From contig UBYA01000013.1 in NCBI GenBank assembly GCA_900469615.1, positions 121,405 through 185,404 of the forward strand: 64,000 nt of DNA. Direction: 5' to 3'. Below are positions 36,150-48,589 of this stretch, piece after piece. The notes under the pieces were generated by a model. It saw nothing but the letters and a program-made list of their open reading frames with translations. It had not been told where the DNA came from and did not search any database. Positions within the stretch are counted from its first letter, which is position 1, and each line of letters begins with the position of its first letter. The translations under genes and the position numbers were made by a program. The DNA is from Hyphomicrobiales bacterium. Lineage in GTDB: Bacteria; Pseudomonadota; Alphaproteobacteria; Rhizobiales; Rhizobiaceae.

Positions 36150-36629
36150 CTATTGCCGCCCTACATCGAGCGGGAAGCCCTTGAAGGGTTTGATTTCCTT
36201 CAGCACGAAGGTCGTCTGCATTTCCTTTATTCGCGGCAGGCGGCGCACCACCGCCATGGCGAAATCCGCGTAACTGTCGAGATCGGCGGCGACCACCTGC
36301 AGAAGGAAATCGGCGTCGCCGGCGATGCTGTAGCAGGCCACGACCTCGCTCAGCTTCAGAACATCGCGCGAGAATTCCTCGGCTTCCGCCTCGCTGTGGC
36401 TGTCGATCTTGACCCTGATGAAGGCAAGGACGCCGAGGCCTATCCGGCGCCTGTCCAAGGCGGCCGTATAGCCCTGGATGACGCCCGTTTCCTCCAGCTG
36501 CCGCACGCGCCGCCAGCAGGGCGATGTCGATAGCCCGACTTCGGATGAAAGCGCTTGATTCGTCAGGCGTCCGTCCTTCTGGAGCGCGCCCATAATTCTG
36601 AGATCGATGGGCTCAAGGGTATCCGGCAT
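36150..36629 (-). CDS. Lrp/AsnC-family transcriptional regulator
   Basis: 159 aa. An N-terminal winged helix-turn-helix (LDLRIMGALQKDGRLTNQ-type, with VGLSTSPCWRRVRQLEETGVI as recognition region) is followed by an AsnC/RAM effector domain (VVACYSIAGDADFLLQVVA). Such proteins are octameric regulators that sense amino acids. ATG 36629 has GAGG 8 nt upstream. The divergent DUF2000 gene and the palindrome at 36651-36673 suggest autoregulation and control of that neighbour. Confidence 0.9.
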   Translation of the reverse strand: MPDTLEPIDLRIMGALQKDGRLTNQALSSEVGLSTSPCWRRVRQLEETGVIQGYTAALDRRRIGLGVLAFIRVKIDSHSEAEAEEFSRDVLKLSEVVACYSIAGDADFLLQVVAADLDSYADFAMAVVRRLPRIKEMQTTFVLKEIKPFKGFPLDVGRQ

Positions 36630-36650
36630 ATTCAACCTCTCTGATGCAAG

Positions 36651-36673
36651 ATTATGGTAGAACCTACCATAAT
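36651..36673. promoter_or_regulatory. Palindromic operator between lrp-like gene and DUF2000 gene
   Basis: Perfect 10-bp arms ATTATGGTAG and CTACCATAAT with spacer AAC. It is centred about 33 bp before the regulator ATG, in a divergent promoter region. It is the natural candidate binding site for the Lrp-type regulator. Confidence 0.7.
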
Positions 36674-36760
36674 CGTGGAAATTACAGCAACGATAGGCAG
36701 GATCATCCACGATATCGGAGATATGCTGCGGGGACGTACCGTCAACCGCAGCAGGCACTC

Positions 36761-37177
36761 ATGCTTCCAGATTTCCGTCTTGCCATCGTCGTCAATCCGA
36801 ACCTGCCGCTTGGGCTGATCGCAAACACCGCCGCTGCCATCGCCATCGGGTTGGGTGCCGGGTTTCCTGCGCTGGCGGCACGGCAATTGACCGACAGGGA
36901 GGAGCGTACCATCGACATCAGTTCGAATCTCCCCGTTCCGGTGCTGCAGGCGGATGCCGAAGCCATGGCGGCGCTCTTGCTGAAGGCATTGCCGCGGCAG
37001 GCCGACCGCGCCATCGTACCCTTTCCCGCCTTTGCCCGGTCGCTGCACGATTACAGGGAATACGAGGCGACGTTTCCAAGCCGCGATCTTGCCGGAGAGA
37101 CGATCGACGGCCTGGGCATAGCCGGGCCTTCGAAGTGGGTGAAGTCGCTGACCGGATCGCTGAAGCTGCTGCGCTGA
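36761..37177 (+). CDS. DUF2000 family protein (peptidyl-tRNA hydrolase 2-like fold)
   Basis: 138 aa starting MLPDFRLAIVVNPNLPLGLIANTAAAIAIGLG. The pattern of an N-terminal beta strand, a long helix, and then PVPVLQADAEAMAALL resembles DUF2000/PTH2-like proteins. No catalytic role is established for the family. It faces the Lrp-type regulator and shares its palindromic operator, so it is probably under that regulator's control. Confidence 0.7.
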   Translation: MLPDFRLAIVVNPNLPLGLIANTAAAIAIGLGAGFPALAARQLTDREERTIDISSNLPVPVLQADAEAMAALLLKALPRQADRAIVPFPAFARSLHDYREYEATFPSRDLAGETIDGLGIAGPSKWVKSLTGSLKLLR

Positions 37178-37219
37178 AGCAAACGGCTCTTCCTTGGAAT
37201 TGTTCTTAACGATGGGGAG

Positions 37220-37264
37220 AAAAAAGGCCGGCTTGCGGAGATAGAGATATCCGCTTCGCCGGCC
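37220..37264 (-). terminator. Rho-independent terminator on the minus strand, orphan
   Basis: Outer arms GGCCGGC (37226-37232) and GCCGGCC (37258-37264), inner arms GCGGA and TCCGC. Only on the minus strand is it followed by T6 (37225-37220). No minus-strand gene precedes it, so it may end an unannotated small RNA starting in about 37290-37350. The rest of the 37178-37425 gap shows nothing else I can name. Confidence 0.6.
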
Positions 37265-37425
37265 GAGCAAGGACTGAAGAAGAAGGGACGATACACTTCA
37301 GTCATCGGACGATGGTGTTCCGATGCTCTATTGATAGATCCGCCAGCCTGAACGGGTGCCGAACCGCGCGTTCATCTGCGGTTCACGCAATGCATTCCCG
37401 CTGAATGCGAGCGACCGCATGGGGT

Positions 37426-37452
37426 CTTGAACTCCAGAAAAGCGATCCCCAT
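37426..37452 (+). promoter_or_regulatory. RpoH (sigma-32) heat-shock promoter of hsp20
   Basis: CTTGAA (37426-37431), 15-bp spacer, CCCCATCT from 37447. This matches the sigma-32 consensus closely. The start of transcription would be near 37460, giving a leader of about 100 nt. Confidence 0.8.
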
Positions 37453-37457
37453 CTGAA

Positions 37458-37561
37458 TTCTGCGGGTGCCAAACGGGCTCGCAGAACCCGTCCCGAGGCC
37501 GCCAGGAGTGGGGCCGTGGGGCAAAGCTTGAAATCGCAATTGTCGCTCACAGGAGGACTCC
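37458..37561 (+). promoter_or_regulatory. ROSE-like RNA thermometer in the hsp20 leader
   Basis: The leader folds into successive hairpins: TTCTGCG (37458-37464) with CGCAGAA (37480-37486), or alternatively ACGGG with CCCGT; a GGCC-rich stem; and a final stem where TCGCT (37543-37547) faces the SD AGGAGG (37551-37556). The UYGCU-type motif opposite the SD with a bulged G is the hallmark of ROSE thermometers, which block translation of small heat-shock genes until heating melts the stem. Confidence 0.7.
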
Positions 37562-38026
37562 ATGCGTCACGTAGACTTTTCTCCCCTTTACCGTTCCACC
37601 GTCGGTTTCGACCGTCTGTTCACCATGCTCGACAGCCTTGCCCAGCCGGATCAGGCGCAGACCTATCCGCCCTACAACATCGAGCGCACCGGTGAAAACA
37701 CCTATCGCATCACCATGGCCGTTGCCGGTTTCGATGAAAAGGAACTGAGCATCGAGGCCCACGCCCATGTCCTTCAGGTCAAGGGCGAAAAGAGCGAGGA
37801 GCCGGCTGAAACCAGCGAGTATCTCTATCGCGGTATCGCCAAGCGCGCCTTCGAGCGTCGTTTCCAGCTCGCCGACCATGTCGAGGTCCAGGCTGCTTCG
37901 CTGAAGAATGGTTTGCTGCACATCGATCTGCTGCGCAACATTCCCGAAGCCATGAAGCCCCGCCGGATTTCTATCGCGGCCGAGCCGGTGGAAACTCCGA
38001 AGGCCATCGAGGCCCACGTTAACTAA
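37562..38026 (+). CDS. Small heat-shock protein, Hsp20/IbpA class
   Basis: 154 aa starting MRHVDFSPLYRSTVGFDRLF, the typical rhizobial class A sHsp N-terminus. The alpha-crystallin domain runs about 38-130 (YRITMAVAGFDEKELSIEA, ASLKNGLLHIDLLRNIPE) and ends in a short tail. It is an ATP-independent chaperone holding unfolding proteins. AGGAGG precedes the ATG inside the predicted thermometer. Two hairpins follow the stop. Confidence 0.95.
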   Translation: MRHVDFSPLYRSTVGFDRLFTMLDSLAQPDQAQTYPPYNIERTGENTYRITMAVAGFDEKELSIEAHAHVLQVKGEKSEEPAETSEYLYRGIAKRAFERRFQLADHVEVQAASLKNGLLHIDLLRNIPEAMKPRRISIAAEPVETPKAIEAHVN

Positions 38027-38031
38027 GAGAT

Positions 38032-38120
38032 GGGGTCGATGGCGATCCCTATCGCCATCGACCCCGATCCTCCCAAGATCCAAACAGAAGCGGCGCCCGG
38101 ATGGGCGCCGTTTTCGTTTT
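38032..38120 (+). terminator. Two tandem hairpins ending the hsp20 transcript
   Basis: First hairpin: 15-bp arms beginning GGGGTCGATGGCGAT (38032-38046) and ending 38065, with loop CCCT and no T-run. Second: CGGCGCCC (38091-38098) with GGGCGCCG (38103-38110) followed by TTTTCGTTTT, a clear Rho-independent terminator. Confidence 0.85.
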
Positions 38121-38137
38121 GACGGATCGTGCAGCCG

Positions 38138-39154
38138 TCAGGCGGCGTTGGTCGCTTCGCCCGATTTGGCCGCAGCCTTCGCCGCCTCGCGGCGCTTGGC
38201 CGCATCGGCGTATTTCTGCGCGAGGACGGCGCAGGTCATCAGCTGGATCTGATGGAACAGCATGAGGGGCAGCACGATCGCGCCGATGCTTTGACCGGCG
38301 AAGATGACATTTGCCATCGGCACGCCGCTCGCGAGCGATTTCTTCGAGCCGCAGAAGGTGATGGTGATTTCGTCGGCCTTGGCAAAGCCGAGCGCACGGC
38401 TGCCGAACATGGTGATGCAGATCACCGTTGCGAGAAGCACCATATTGGCGATGATGACGGTGGCGATATCGAGCGCCGAGAAGGTATGCCACAGCCCTTC
38501 GACCACGGCCTCGCTGAAGGCCGAATAGACGACCATGAGGATCGAGCCGCGATCGACCGGCATGAGGATTTTCTTCTTCGAACGGATCCAGTCGCCGATC
38601 CATGGCTGCAGCAACTGACCGGCGATGAAGGGGGCGAGCAGCTGCAGCATGATCTGCCACAGGACGTCCCAGGAAAAGCCGCCCTGGCCGCCCACGGAAA
38701 ACAGGATGCCGACGAGCAGCGGGGTCAGAAACATGCCGAAGATATTCGAGGCGGAGGCGGCGCAGATCGCAGCCGGCACGTTGCCGCCGGCGATGGAGGT
38801 GAAGGCGATGGAGGACTGCACGGTCGAGGGCAGCACGCTCAGAAAAAGCATGCCGGTATAGAGCGATACGGGCAGGATGCTGTTCGGGACGATATGGCCC
38901 ATGGCCAGTACCAGCAGCGGGAAGATGCCGAAGGTCGTCAGCAAAATGACGAGATGCAGCCGCCAGTGCAGCATGCCGGCGATGACCACATCGCGCGACA
39001 GGCGTGCGCCGTGCAGGAAGAACAGCAGCCCGATGGCGAAATTGGTGGCAATGCCGAAATATCTGGCGCTTGCTCCCTGCACGGGAAAGAAGGAGGCCGT
39101 TACAACGGTGAGCACCAGCAGCATGGTGAAGGTGTCTGGAAGAAAGCGGCGCAT
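38138..39154 (-). CDS. Bile acid:sodium symporter (BASS) family transporter
   Basis: 338 aa with about ten hydrophobic helices, beginning MRRFLPDTFTMLLVLTVVTASFFP. FAIGLLFFLHGARLSRDVV and LPSTVQSSIAFTSIAGGN are typical of the SBF-like (PF13593-type) group. The long polar C-terminus is Ala/Lys-rich. It probably couples Na+ to uptake or export of an organic anion; the substrate is unknown. It is divergent from a LysR gene that is the likely regulator. Confidence 0.88.
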   Translation of the reverse strand: MRRFLPDTFTMLLVLTVVTASFFPVQGASARYFGIATNFAIGLLFFLHGARLSRDVVIAGMLHWRLHLVILLTTFGIFPLLVLAMGHIVPNSILPVSLYTGMLFLSVLPSTVQSSIAFTSIAGGNVPAAICAASASNIFGMFLTPLLVGILFSVGGQGGFSWDVLWQIMLQLLAPFIAGQLLQPWIGDWIRSKKKILMPVDRGSILMVVYSAFSEAVVEGLWHTFSALDIATVIIANMVLLATVICITMFGSRALGFAKADEITITFCGSKKSLASGVPMANVIFAGQSIGAIVLPLMLFHQIQLMTCAVLAQKYADAAKRREAAKAAAKSGEATNAA

Positions 39155-39210
39155 CGTGCCTACCCCAATCGCAGTTATAAATTACAGGATTAATCCTTGC
39201 AGATAGACCT

Positions 39211-39225
39211 ATCGTGATCCACGAT
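39211..39225. promoter_or_regulatory. LysR-type T-N11-A palindrome in the divergent promoter
   Basis: ATCGTG-ATC-CACGAT is a perfect 6-3-6 palindrome and contains T-N11-A, the LysR box. It lies midway between the BASS and LysR genes. Confidence 0.65.
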
Positions 39226-39261
39226 GCAAGAAATAACAGTTATCGCGATACAGGATAAGCC

Positions 39262-40119
39262 ATGCTGGATCTTACGCAGTTGCGCAGCTTCGTCGCCGTC
39301 GAGCAGATGGGCAGCTTCACGCTGGCGGCGGAGCGTCTCGGCCTCGGGCAGTCGACCGTCAGCCAGCACATACAACGGCTGGAAACCGAACTCGGGCGCA
39401 GGCTGCTGGCGCGCGACACGCATCGCGTCGTCCTGACCGGCGATGGCGAGGCGTTGCTCGGCCATGCGCGCCAGATGCTGTCGATCGAAGGGGAGGTGCG
39501 ACAGCTCTTTGCCGGCAACAGCCTGCGCGGCAGCCTTCGACTCGGCGTTTCCGAAGATTTCGTCACCAGCCAGCTTCCCGACGTTCTGGAGGAGTTCGTC
39601 CGCTCTCATCCGTCCGTCGATCTCGAACTGACGGTGGCGCTCAGCGGCACGCTTTATGAAATGCAGGACAATGGCGATCTCGATCTGGTGCTGGCGAAGC
39701 GCCGGCTCGGCGATATCAGGGGCAAGCTCGTCTACCGCGAGCCGCTGGTCTGGCTGGCGCGCGATCCGGATCGCATTCGCAAGCTGGCGGCGCCTTTGCC
39801 GTTGATTGCCTTTCCGACGCCAAGCGTCACGCGCGCGGTTGCGCTGGAAGCACTGCGCCGGCAGCAGATGCCGTGGCGGATCGTCTGCACCTGCGGCAGC
39901 CTCAGTGGCCTGACGGCGGCGGCGCGCGCCGGCATGGGCGTTCTCGTCCAGCCCAGGAGCATGGCGCCCGCCGGATTGACGGAAATAGCGCCGGGTTGGC
40001 TGCCCGCGCTCGAGGATGTGGAATTCGTGCTCGTGCCGCGCAAGGGCGCGGACCAACTCCTGGTGAATGCGCTTTCGGAGGATATTCTGGCAAAGGTCAG
40101 GGGGCCGAGACCGACCTGA
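39262..40119 (+). CDS. LysR-family transcriptional regulator
   Basis: 285 aa. An N-terminal wHTH (MLDLTQLRSFVAVEQMGSF, then RLGLGQSTVSQHIQRLETELG) is followed by a LysR substrate-binding domain (SLRLGVSEDFVTSQLPDVLEE, VRSHPSVDLELTVALS). It is probably the activator or repressor of the divergent transporter gene. The inducer is unknown. Confidence 0.93.
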   Translation: MLDLTQLRSFVAVEQMGSFTLAAERLGLGQSTVSQHIQRLETELGRRLLARDTHRVVLTGDGEALLGHARQMLSIEGEVRQLFAGNSLRGSLRLGVSEDFVTSQLPDVLEEFVRSHPSVDLELTVALSGTLYEMQDNGDLDLVLAKRRLGDIRGKLVYREPLVWLARDPDRIRKLAAPLPLIAFPTPSVTRAVALEALRRQQMPWRIVCTCGSLSGLTAAARAGMGVLVQPRSMAPAGLTEIAPGWLPALEDVEFVLVPRKGADQLLVNALSEDILAKVRGPRPT

Positions 40120-40319
40120 CAACGGAATTGCGTGTCAGGCATCGCGAAAAGCCGTTTTCGATCATGCCGACAGGATCGGTCTCCTGCCGGCATTTCTTTG
40201 CCGGCTGCGTTTTCTTCTCTTGCGCGTCCCGCACCGCCATTGCACGCGGTTCAGGTTCAAGTCAGCTTTTGCCGCTATCCTTAAGTGGCGACATGGGAGC
40301 TGAGAGGATAAGCGTCCCG

Positions 40320-40454
40320 ATGACCTATGGTGCCATCTTCATTTCCGGACTTGTCGCCTGTGTCGTGGCGATGACGGTGATCGTTCACCGTGCGCCGGCA
40401 TTCGCTCACGGCGATCTGTCGACCTCGGCAATGTTCGCCCACCGTCAGAACTGA
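40320..40454 (+). CDS. Small single-span membrane protein (44 aa)
   Basis: MTYGAIFISGLVACVVAMTVIVH is a single hydrophobic helix, followed by a short polar tail ending FAHRQN. GAGAGGA lies about 11 nt upstream and a strong terminator begins 18 bp after the stop, which together suggest a real small transcript unit. An in-frame ATG at 40293 would add nine residues. No family recognised. Confidence 0.5.
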   Translation: MTYGAIFISGLVACVVAMTVIVHRAPAFAHGDLSTSAMFAHRQN

Positions 40455-40471
40455 TATCTTATGGCCATTGC

Positions 40472-40510
40472 GAGCGCCGTCCGGCCTGGAGCCGGTTCCG
40501 GCGCTCTTTT
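40472..40510 (+). terminator. Rho-independent terminator after the 44-aa gene
   Basis: Arms GAGCGCC (40472-40478) and GGCGCTC (40500-40506) with an inner CCGGC/GCCGG pairing, then TTTT. Confidence 0.8.
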
Positions 40511-40518
40511 GCGTTCGG

Positions 40519-41565
40519 TCAGGCGAGACACGCGAGGAAGTTCGCGACATCGGCTTCGGTCGTGGCGAAGCTGGTGACGAGGCGGATCAGCGTTTCATCG
40601 TTGCCGACCAGATCGGGCTGCGATTCCGGGATCGGCCATTCGTAGAACTTCGCGCCCTTGTCTTCCGCCGCCTTGGCGGAGGATTTCGGTATGATCGCGA
40701 AAATCTCGTTTGAGACCGTCGGCCAGGCGAGGCGGGTGCCCGGAGCCTTCTCGATGCCGGCGCGCAGACGATCGGCCATGCCATTGGAATGACGGGCAAG
40801 ATCGAGCCAGAGGCCATCCTGGAAATAGCCGTCGAACTGGGCGGCGATGAAGCGCGACTTGGAGAAGAGCTGGGCGGCGCGCTTGCGGATGAAATGCATC
40901 TCCTTCGCCTGATCCGGATTGAAGAAGACGATCGCCTCGGCACACCAGCAGCCGTTCTTGGTGCCGCCGAAGGAGAGGATGTCGACGCCGCGCTTCCAGG
41001 TCATCTCGGCCGGGCTGGCGCCGAGCGTGACCAGGGCGTTGGCGAAGCGCGCGCCATCCATATGCAGCGGCAGGCCGTTCGCGCCGGCGACGGAGGCGAT
41101 CGCATCGATCTCGTCGAGCGAATAGACCGTGCCGATTTCCGTCGCCTGGGTGATCGTCACGGCGGCGGCGCGGCCATGATGGACCGCATCCTGCGGGAAG
41201 CGGGCGATCTTGGCGGCAAGCGCTTGAGGATCGATCTTGCCGGCCGATCCCTTGACCGTTGCCAGGCGTGCAGAGCTGAAGAAGTCCGGCGAGCCGCATT
41301 CGTCTTCGGCGACATGCGCCTCGCTATGACAAAATGTAATGCCGCCCGGCTTCTGGACGCTGGCGAGCGAGAGAGAATTGGCAGCGGAGCCGGTTGCCAC
41401 GAAGAAGACTGCAACGTCATGTTCGAAGACCTCGCTGAATCTGGCTTCGACCTTCTGGTCGAGCTCGCTCGTACCGTAGGCGGAGGCGAAGCCGCCGGAC
41501 TCTGCAAGCAGACGTTCGGCGATCTTGGAATGGGCGCCAGCCCAGTTGTCGGAAGCAAAAAACAT
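40519..41565 (-). CDS. ltaE: Low-specificity L-threonine aldolase
   Basis: 348 aa, PLP-dependent. It cleaves threonine or allo-threonine to glycine and acetaldehyde. It begins MFFASDNWAGAHSKIAERLL. The PLP lysine is in LSFGGTKNGCW (Lys near 203), and LPLHMDGARFANAL carries the Asp and Arg that hold the cofactor. ATG 41565 gives the family start; the upstream extension has no support. It is alone on its strand. It supplies glycine, as sarcosine oxidase does. Confidence 0.92.
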   Translation of the reverse strand: MFFASDNWAGAHSKIAERLLAESGGFASAYGTSELDQKVEARFSEVFEHDVAVFFVATGSAANSLSLASVQKPGGITFCHSEAHVAEDECGSPDFFSSARLATVKGSAGKIDPQALAAKIARFPQDAVHHGRAAAVTITQATEIGTVYSLDEIDAIASVAGANGLPLHMDGARFANALVTLGASPAEMTWKRGVDILSFGGTKNGCWCAEAIVFFNPDQAKEMHFIRKRAAQLFSKSRFIAAQFDGYFQDGLWLDLARHSNGMADRLRAGIEKAPGTRLAWPTVSNEIFAIIPKSSAKAAEDKGAKFYEWPIPESQPDLVGNDETLIRLVTSFATTEADVANFLACLA

Positions 41566-42132
41566 CGAATGACACCAATTATAGGGAATGAACTGCGGAT
41601 GACTTAAATAGGGTCGGCGGGACATTACCCCAATGCGAAAACCTATCAAGCGCATGAACTTGAAGAATGCATCACGGAATTTGATGTACGCAATCAACAA
41701 ATAAAATGATGCGCTGCGGTGAAACTTTATTGCTCGATTAATGCAACAAAGGCAATCTTCCGTCTTTCATTGACGAATTTTTGCCGTTTTGCTCTTGCGA
41801 AGACGTGAGCTTTCTGGCATAGAGCTGATGAATTAGGACAGGGTTGCTGTCCTATTTTGGCCGCCGAGGCCGAAGATGCGCCAGGGGGTCCTGACGATGT
41901 CGGGATTTCGAGCTATAGTTATCGCGAGCATGTCCTTTCAAGCCTTTCGGGCGGGGGACGATGCGGCGGTGGAATAGCAAGGCGCGGAACGCTGACGACG
42001 GGCTCCATTCACGGGGCCACGGTTCGCGGCCGGATCTTCACAATGCAACAGCGCTGTCGCGCGTCGGCCCCGGAAACGGACCGCGCGGGACGAAGGAGCG
42101 CCCGCGACGCGGGCCTTACCGGAGGGAAGACC
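41566..42132. other. 567-bp region upstream of gltB
   Basis: Promoters for the divergent ltaE and gltB should be here. A terminator-like hairpin TAGGACA/TGTCCTA (41834-41854, loop GGGTTGC) followed by TTTT lies about 275 bp before gltB; it could be an attenuator of a long gltB leader. No supported gene. Confidence 0.4.
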
Positions 42133-46872
<4,740 letters not shown>

Positions 46873-47009
46873 TCCGCTCCCGCTCAAAAGCCAGTCGAGG
46901 ATTTCGCCTCGCATTGCGGTCGCCGTCATGGCGATCGCGACTGTCGAACAGCGGAATCGGATTTGAATTAAAGTGCCGGGCAGGGAAACTTGGACGACCC
47001 TCGGGCACG

Positions 47010-47031
47010 GGAGCCATGAGCTCCTCTTTTT
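47010..47031 (+). terminator. Small hairpin with T-run in front of gltD
   Basis: GGAGC-CATGA-GCTCC followed by TCTTTTT, 19 bp before the gltD ATG. The stem is only 5 bp, so it may act as a weak attenuator adjusting gltD relative to gltB, or have no role. The remainder of 46873-47049 shows nothing else. Confidence 0.35.
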
Positions 47032-47049
47032 GAGTGAGGAAACGAAAGC

Positions 47050-48504
47050 ATGGGCAAGGTAACAGGCTTCTTGGAAATCGACCGGCAGGTGGCGAAGTAT
47101 CAGCCGGCGTCGGATCGCATCCGGCATTTCCGCGAATTCACGATCCCCATGTCGGACCCGGAAGTGCAGAAACAGGCGGCCCGCTGCATGGACTGTGGCA
47201 TTCCCTATTGCCACGGCCCGACCGGCTGCCCGGTGCACAACCAGATCCCCGATTGGAACGACCTCGTTTACAACAACAATTGGGAACAGGCGATCCGCAA
47301 CCTGCATTCGACCAACAACTTCCCGGAATTCACCGGCCGCGTCTGCCCCGCCCCTTGCGAGGAAGCCTGCACGCTGAACCTGGAAGACGCGCCGGTCGCC
47401 ATCAAGACCGTGGAGCAGGCGATTGCCGACAAGGCTTATGAACTCGGCTTCATTCGCCCGCAGCCGGCAACCGTGCATACCGGCAAGAAGGTTGCGATCA
47501 TCGGTTCCGGCCCTTCCGGCATGGCAGCCGCCCAGCAGCTCGGCCGCGCCGGCCACGACGTTCATCTCTACGAGCGCGAAAGCAAGCCGGGCGGCCTGCT
47601 GCGCTACGGTATCCCCGACTTCAAGATGGAGAAGAACTTCATCGACCGGCGCGTCGAGCAGATGAAGGGCGAGGGCGTCACCTTCCATTGCGGCGTCAAT
47701 GTCGGCGTCGACGTCAAGATCGAGCAGCTTCTGGCCGACTACGATGCCGTACTCTATTGCGGCGGCTCGGAAACTCCGCGCGAGGCCGGTATTCCCGGCG
47801 CGGCGCTCGCCGGCGTTCATGATGCCATGCCCTATCTGGTACAGCAGAACCGTCGCGTCGGCCGCGAAAATATCGACAGCGTCGGCTGGCCGGGCGATCC
47901 GATCCTGGCCGGCGGCAAGCATATCGTCGTCGTCGGCGGTGGCGATACGGCGTCCGACTGCGTCGGTACGGCCTTCCGCCAGGGCGCGGTGAAGGTCACG
48001 CAGCTCGACATTCGTCCGCAGCCGCCGGAAAAGGAAGACAAGCTCGCCGTATGGCCCTTCTGGGCGACGAAGATGCGTACCTCCTCCTCGCAGGCTGAAG
48101 GTGCTGTTCGCGAGTTCCAGGTCGCAACGCTCGAATTCCTCGGTGAAGACGGCGTGTTGACGGGCGTCAAGTGCTGCGAAGTGGACGAGCGCCGCAAGCC
48201 GATCGCCGGAACGGAATTCGTCATCCGCGCCGATCTCGCCTTCATCGCCATCGGCTTCCGCGGCCCGTTCACCGACAGCGTGCTGAAGGAACTTGACGGC
48301 AAGCTGACGCTGAACACCGACCGTCGCGGCTCGACCAACGTCGTTGCCAACGACAAGGACTACAAGACCTCGATCGACAAGCTGTGGACGGCGGGCGACG
48401 TTCGTCGCGGCCAGTCCCTGGTTGTCTGGGCGATCCGCGAGGGCCGCCAGGCTGCCCGCGCCATCGACGAGGCCCTGATGGGCTCGACGGTTCTGCCGAG
48501 CTAA
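47050..48504 (+). CDS. gltD: Glutamate synthase (NADPH), small subunit
   Basis: 484 aa. It delivers electrons from NADPH through FAD and two 4Fe-4S clusters to GltB. N-terminal cysteines CMDCGIPYCHGPTGC and VCPAPCEEACTLN bind the clusters. FAD site VAIIGSGPSGMAAAQQLGRA; NADPH site VVVGGGDTASDCVGTA. The C-terminal LWTAGDVRRGQSLVVWAIREG is typical. GAGGAA lies about 10 nt upstream. Completes the GOGAT pair. Confidence 0.97.
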   Translation: MGKVTGFLEIDRQVAKYQPASDRIRHFREFTIPMSDPEVQKQAARCMDCGIPYCHGPTGCPVHNQIPDWNDLVYNNNWEQAIRNLHSTNNFPEFTGRVCPAPCEEACTLNLEDAPVAIKTVEQAIADKAYELGFIRPQPATVHTGKKVAIIGSGPSGMAAAQQLGRAGHDVHLYERESKPGGLLRYGIPDFKMEKNFIDRRVEQMKGEGVTFHCGVNVGVDVKIEQLLADYDAVLYCGGSETPREAGIPGAALAGVHDAMPYLVQQNRRVGRENIDSVGWPGDPILAGGKHIVVVGGGDTASDCVGTAFRQGAVKVTQLDIRPQPPEKEDKLAVWPFWATKMRTSSSQAEGAVREFQVATLEFLGEDGVLTGVKCCEVDERRKPIAGTEFVIRADLAFIAIGFRGPFTDSVLKELDGKLTLNTDRRGSTNVVANDKDYKTSIDKLWTAGDVRRGQSLVVWAIREGRQAARAIDEALMGSTVLPS

Positions 48505-48512
48505 GAGAGATG

Positions 48513-48541
48513 GAGCGATTCCGTGAACCGCGGAATCGCTC
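48513..48541. repeat. RIME-like repeat fragment, copy 3
   Basis: GAGCGATTCCG and CGGAATCGCTC arms with a 7-nt centre. It is nearly identical to 58786-58814. It starts 8 bp after the gltD stop and may add a 3' hairpin to the transcript. Confidence 0.6.
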
Positions 48542-48550
48542 TAATTGGAC

Positions 48551-48589
48551 CGAAGGCCGGGTTCGCACTGAACCCGGCCTTCGTCTTTA
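48551..48589 (+). terminator. Rho-independent terminator after gltD
   Basis: 13-bp arms CGAAGGCCGGGTT (48551-48563) and AACCCGGCCTTCG (48571-48583), then TCTTTAT. It also touches the stop of the convergent gene and may serve both. Confidence 0.8.

Noticed and set aside
37051..37305. An 84-codon minus-strand frame crossing the orphan terminator
   Set aside because: It reads through a Rho-independent terminator and into the 3' end of DUF2000; no SD.
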